A stretch of 34,173 bases of DNA from Janibacter anophelis NBRC 107843. GTDB lineage: Bacteria > Actinomycetota > Actinomycetes > Actinomycetales > Dermatophilaceae. Positions 32,558 to 34,173 of the stretch are shown here, in pieces (within the stretch, counting starts at the first letter, position 1; each line of letters starts with the position of its first letter). The notes under the pieces are model-generated. The model did not search any database. It was not told the origin of the DNA and saw nothing but the letters and a program-made list of their open reading frames with translations. Location: assembly GCF_001570945.1 (NCBI RefSeq), contig NZ_BCSQ01000039.1:1-34173 (forward strand). The letters are read 5' to 3'. The translations under genes were made by a program, and so were the position numbers.

Positions 32558-33835
32558 ATGACGACCGTGACCGACATCCTCGACGAGCTGCAGTGGCGCG
32601 GAGCGGTGGCCCAGACCACCGACGAGACGGCCCTGCGACAGGCCCTCGCCGACGGACCGATCACGGTGTATTGCGGTTTCGACCCGACGGCGCCCTCGCT
32701 CCACTTCGGCAACTTCGTCCAGCTCGTCGCCCTGCGTCGGCTGCAGCGCGCCGGCCACAAGGTCATCTGCCTCGTCGGGGGCTCGACGGGCCTGATCGGC
32801 GACCCGAAGCCGACGAGCGAGCGGCAGCTGCGCACCAAGGAGCACACGGCGCAGAACGTGGCCCGCATCAAGGAGCTGGTCCGTCCCTTCCTCGACTTCG
32901 AGGGGACGCAGACCCAGCACCCGGCGATCCTCGTCGACAACCTCGACTGGACGGCGCCGATGAGCGCGCTGGACTTCCTGCGCGACATCGGCAAGCACTT
33001 CCGCGTCAACCAGATGATCCGCAAGGACGCCATCTCGGCTCGTCTGGAGAGCCAGGAGGGCATCTCCTACACCGAGTTCAGCTACCAGCTCCTGCAGGCC
33101 CTCGACTACCTCGAGCTCTACCGCCAGCACCGGTGCACCCTCCAGCTCGGGGGATCGGACCAGTGGGGCAACCTCACCGCCGGCGTCGACCTCATCCACC
33201 GCACGGAGGGAGTGTCGGTCCATGCGCTGACCTCGCCCCTGCTCACCGACTCACACGGGGTCAAGTACGGCAAGTCCGAGGGCAATGCCATTTGGCTGTC
33301 GGCCGACATGACCAGCCCGTACGCCTTCTACCAGTACTTCCTCAACGTCGAGGACGCATCGGTGGTCAAGCTGCTCAAGGTCTTCACCGACCGCAGCCGG
33401 GAGGACATCGCGGAGCTGGAGCGACTCGTCGCGGACGAGCCGCACCGACGCGCGGCCCAGAAGGCGCTCGCGGCGGACATGACGACCCTCGTCCACGGGG
33501 CCGAGGCGACGGCGTCGGTTCAGGCGGCCTCGGAGGCGCTCTTCGGCAAGGGCGACCTCGCGGCCCTGGATGAGCGCACACTCCTCGACGCGACGGCCGA
33601 GCTGCCGGGCGCCGACGTGCCGGTGGGCACCGGTGTCCTCGATGCGCTCGTCGCGGCCGGCCTCGTCGACTCCAAGAAGGCCGCGCGGCGGGCCATCTCG
33701 GACGGCGCTGTGTCGGTCAACGGTGCCAAGGTCTCCGATGAGGCACACACCCTCGGGCCGGGGGACTACCTCCATGGCCGGGTGGCGATCCTGCGCCGTG
33801 GTCGCAAGAACCTCGCCGCGGCCCGTCAGGCCTGA
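32558..33835 (+). CDS. tyrS: Tyrosine--tRNA ligase
   Basis: 425 residues; class I synthetase charging tRNA-Tyr. The HIGH-type motif appears as PSLHFGNFVQ and the KMSKS-type loop as VKYGKSEGNA. The tyrosine-binding CGFDPTAPS and SDQWGNLTAGVDLI segments are intact. The C-terminal S4-like RNA-binding domain reads DSKKAARRAISDGAVSVNG. The ATG at 32558 has GGAAGGA 4-10 bases upstream, so unlike many first genes here it has a normal leader. The 130-base upstream gap shows no T-box-like structure; a weak CAGGCT (32508-32513) is the only -10 candidate I noted. A hairpin terminator follows. Confidence 0.97.
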   Translation: MTTVTDILDELQWRGAVAQTTDETALRQALADGPITVYCGFDPTAPSLHFGNFVQLVALRRLQRAGHKVICLVGGSTGLIGDPKPTSERQLRTKEHTAQNVARIKELVRPFLDFEGTQTQHPAILVDNLDWTAPMSALDFLRDIGKHFRVNQMIRKDAISARLESQEGISYTEFSYQLLQALDYLELYRQHRCTLQLGGSDQWGNLTAGVDLIHRTEGVSVHALTSPLLTDSHGVKYGKSEGNAIWLSADMTSPYAFYQYFLNVEDASVVKLLKVFTDRSREDIAELERLVADEPHRRAAQKALAADMTTLVHGAEATASVQAASEALFGKGDLAALDERTLLDATAELPGADVPVGTGVLDALVAAGLVDSKKAARRAISDGAVSVNGAKVSDEAHTLGPGDYLHGRVAILRRGRKNLAAARQA

Positions 33836-33853
33836 CGCCTCAGCGCACCCTTC

Positions 33854-33891
33854 GGGGGCGGAACCCTTGATTTTCCGGGGGATCCGCCCCC
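33854..33891 (+). terminator. Terminator after tyrS
   Basis: GGGGGCGGA (33854-33862) pairs perfectly with TCCGCCCCC (33883-33891). The 20-base loop includes a further CCC/GGG possibility. GATTTGGTTTC follows, giving a T-rich tail that also forms the -35 region of the next promoter. Confidence 0.7.
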
Positions 33892-33894
33892 GAT

Positions 33895-33924
33895 TTGGTT
33901 TCTGCCCCAGCGGTGTTCTAATGT
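33895..33924 (+). promoter_or_regulatory. Outward promoter P1 at the right edge
   Basis: TTGGTT (33895-33900), an 18-base spacer and TAATGT (33919-33924) form a reasonable sigma-70-type promoter facing out of the window. It lies in a clearly AT-richer stretch with no credible coding frame. Confidence 0.5.
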
Positions 33925-34173
33925 TCTCGACGTCAGCCCGAGAGGGAGGAACGGACACCACGCGGCGGCCCTTGCAGGGTCGCACCAAGCAGGCCGGTCC
34001 CACCGAGCTGACACCCCACTCCGAGCGAGTCACCAGGCACTTCGGTGCCACGAGGACGGACTTGGAAGCACAGCAGCTCGACTGCTAGTGTGGGAGATCG
34101 CCGCAGGCGACAGACCCGCAGATCGATCCGCAAGGACATCGCGAGTTTGACCCGCGACGATCACAGTAGTAGG
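33925..34173 (+). other. Non-coding leader region, possibly of an rRNA operon beyond the edge
   Basis: Together with the terminator and P1, this makes a 338-base stretch after tyrS without a gene. It holds P2, a GGCAC-UUCG-GTGCC tetraloop hairpin (34036-34049) and a TCGCC/GGCGA hairpin (34097-34109). Short open frames here lack ribosome sites. Tandem promoters, stable tetraloops and absence of coding suggest a stable-RNA (rRNA) leader, but no 16S sequence or boxA is reached before the window ends, so another leader type is possible. Confidence 0.35.
34062..34091 (+). promoter_or_regulatory. Outward promoter P2 at the right edge
   Basis: TTGGAA (34062-34067), an 18-base spacer and TAGTGT (34086-34091) form a second promoter 167 bases downstream of P1, in the same orientation. 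Confidence 0.5.

Overview
The window is very GC-rich actinobacterial chromosome. GTG starts are common and neighbouring genes often overlap by 4 bases (ATGA or GTGA). The PriA-type HisA, the GlnA2-GlnE pair, a Fur-type regulator in front of a catalase, and the gene order hisD-C-B-x-H-A / sseB / infC-rpmI-rplT / trmH / pheST / argCJBDFRH / tyrS suggest Micrococcales, most likely an Intrasporangiaceae (Janibacter-like) genome. That placement is inference from gene content and composition, not from a marker gene. I see no mobile element, CRISPR array or tRNA gene. The window is essentially core metabolism and translation.

Layout. 1-1449: the end of a 2'-5' RNA ligase-like gene, then an Fe-S Rrf2 regulator and a RIC-type iron-sulfur repair protein (a nitrosative/oxidative stress pair). 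1632-3989: a large secreted M6 (immune inhibitor A) metalloprotease, closed by a strong hairpin. 4099-8407: glnA2 and glnE. 8464-14244: the histidine operon, with an unrecognised gene between hisB and hisH, ending in an SseB-family gene. 14245-15855: a 5' leader that looks like a transcription attenuator, then infC (apparent AUC start), rpmI and rplT. 15912-16676: a SpoU/TrmH rRNA methyltransferase. 16739-18786 (minus strand): a furA/catR-type regulator and katA. 18885-20093: a WXG100-like domain fused to a predicted beta-propeller. 20144-23751: pheS-pheT. 23832-31077: argC-J-B-D-F-R-H, lacking argG, behind a tandem ARG-box operator. 31081-31704: alkyladenine glycosylase. 31691-32387 (minus): bfd-bfr behind an IdeR/DtxR-like box. 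32558-33835: tyrS. 33836-34173: a terminator and two promoters facing out of the window, possibly for an rRNA operon.

How the genes work together. The histidine and arginine blocks are translationally coupled operons. Arginine genes are probably repressed by their own ArgR at the argC promoter. The infC operon has two independent-looking control features: mutually exclusive terminator/antiterminator pairing, and a non-canonical start codon that IF3 itself would discriminate against. Iron and redox handling recurs: Rrf2/RIC, Fur-type regulator/catalase, and Bfd/Bfr under a putative iron regulator.

The observations most worth checking are the infC leader; a strongly over-represented 9-mer, CGAAGGGGG, in both orientations and partly written with rare codons; the WXG-propeller fusion; the unknown gene inside the his operon; and residue changes in ArgF and Bfr. 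Several transcription units appear to be leaderless, with a TAnnnT-like -10 hexamer 6-8 bases before the start codon.
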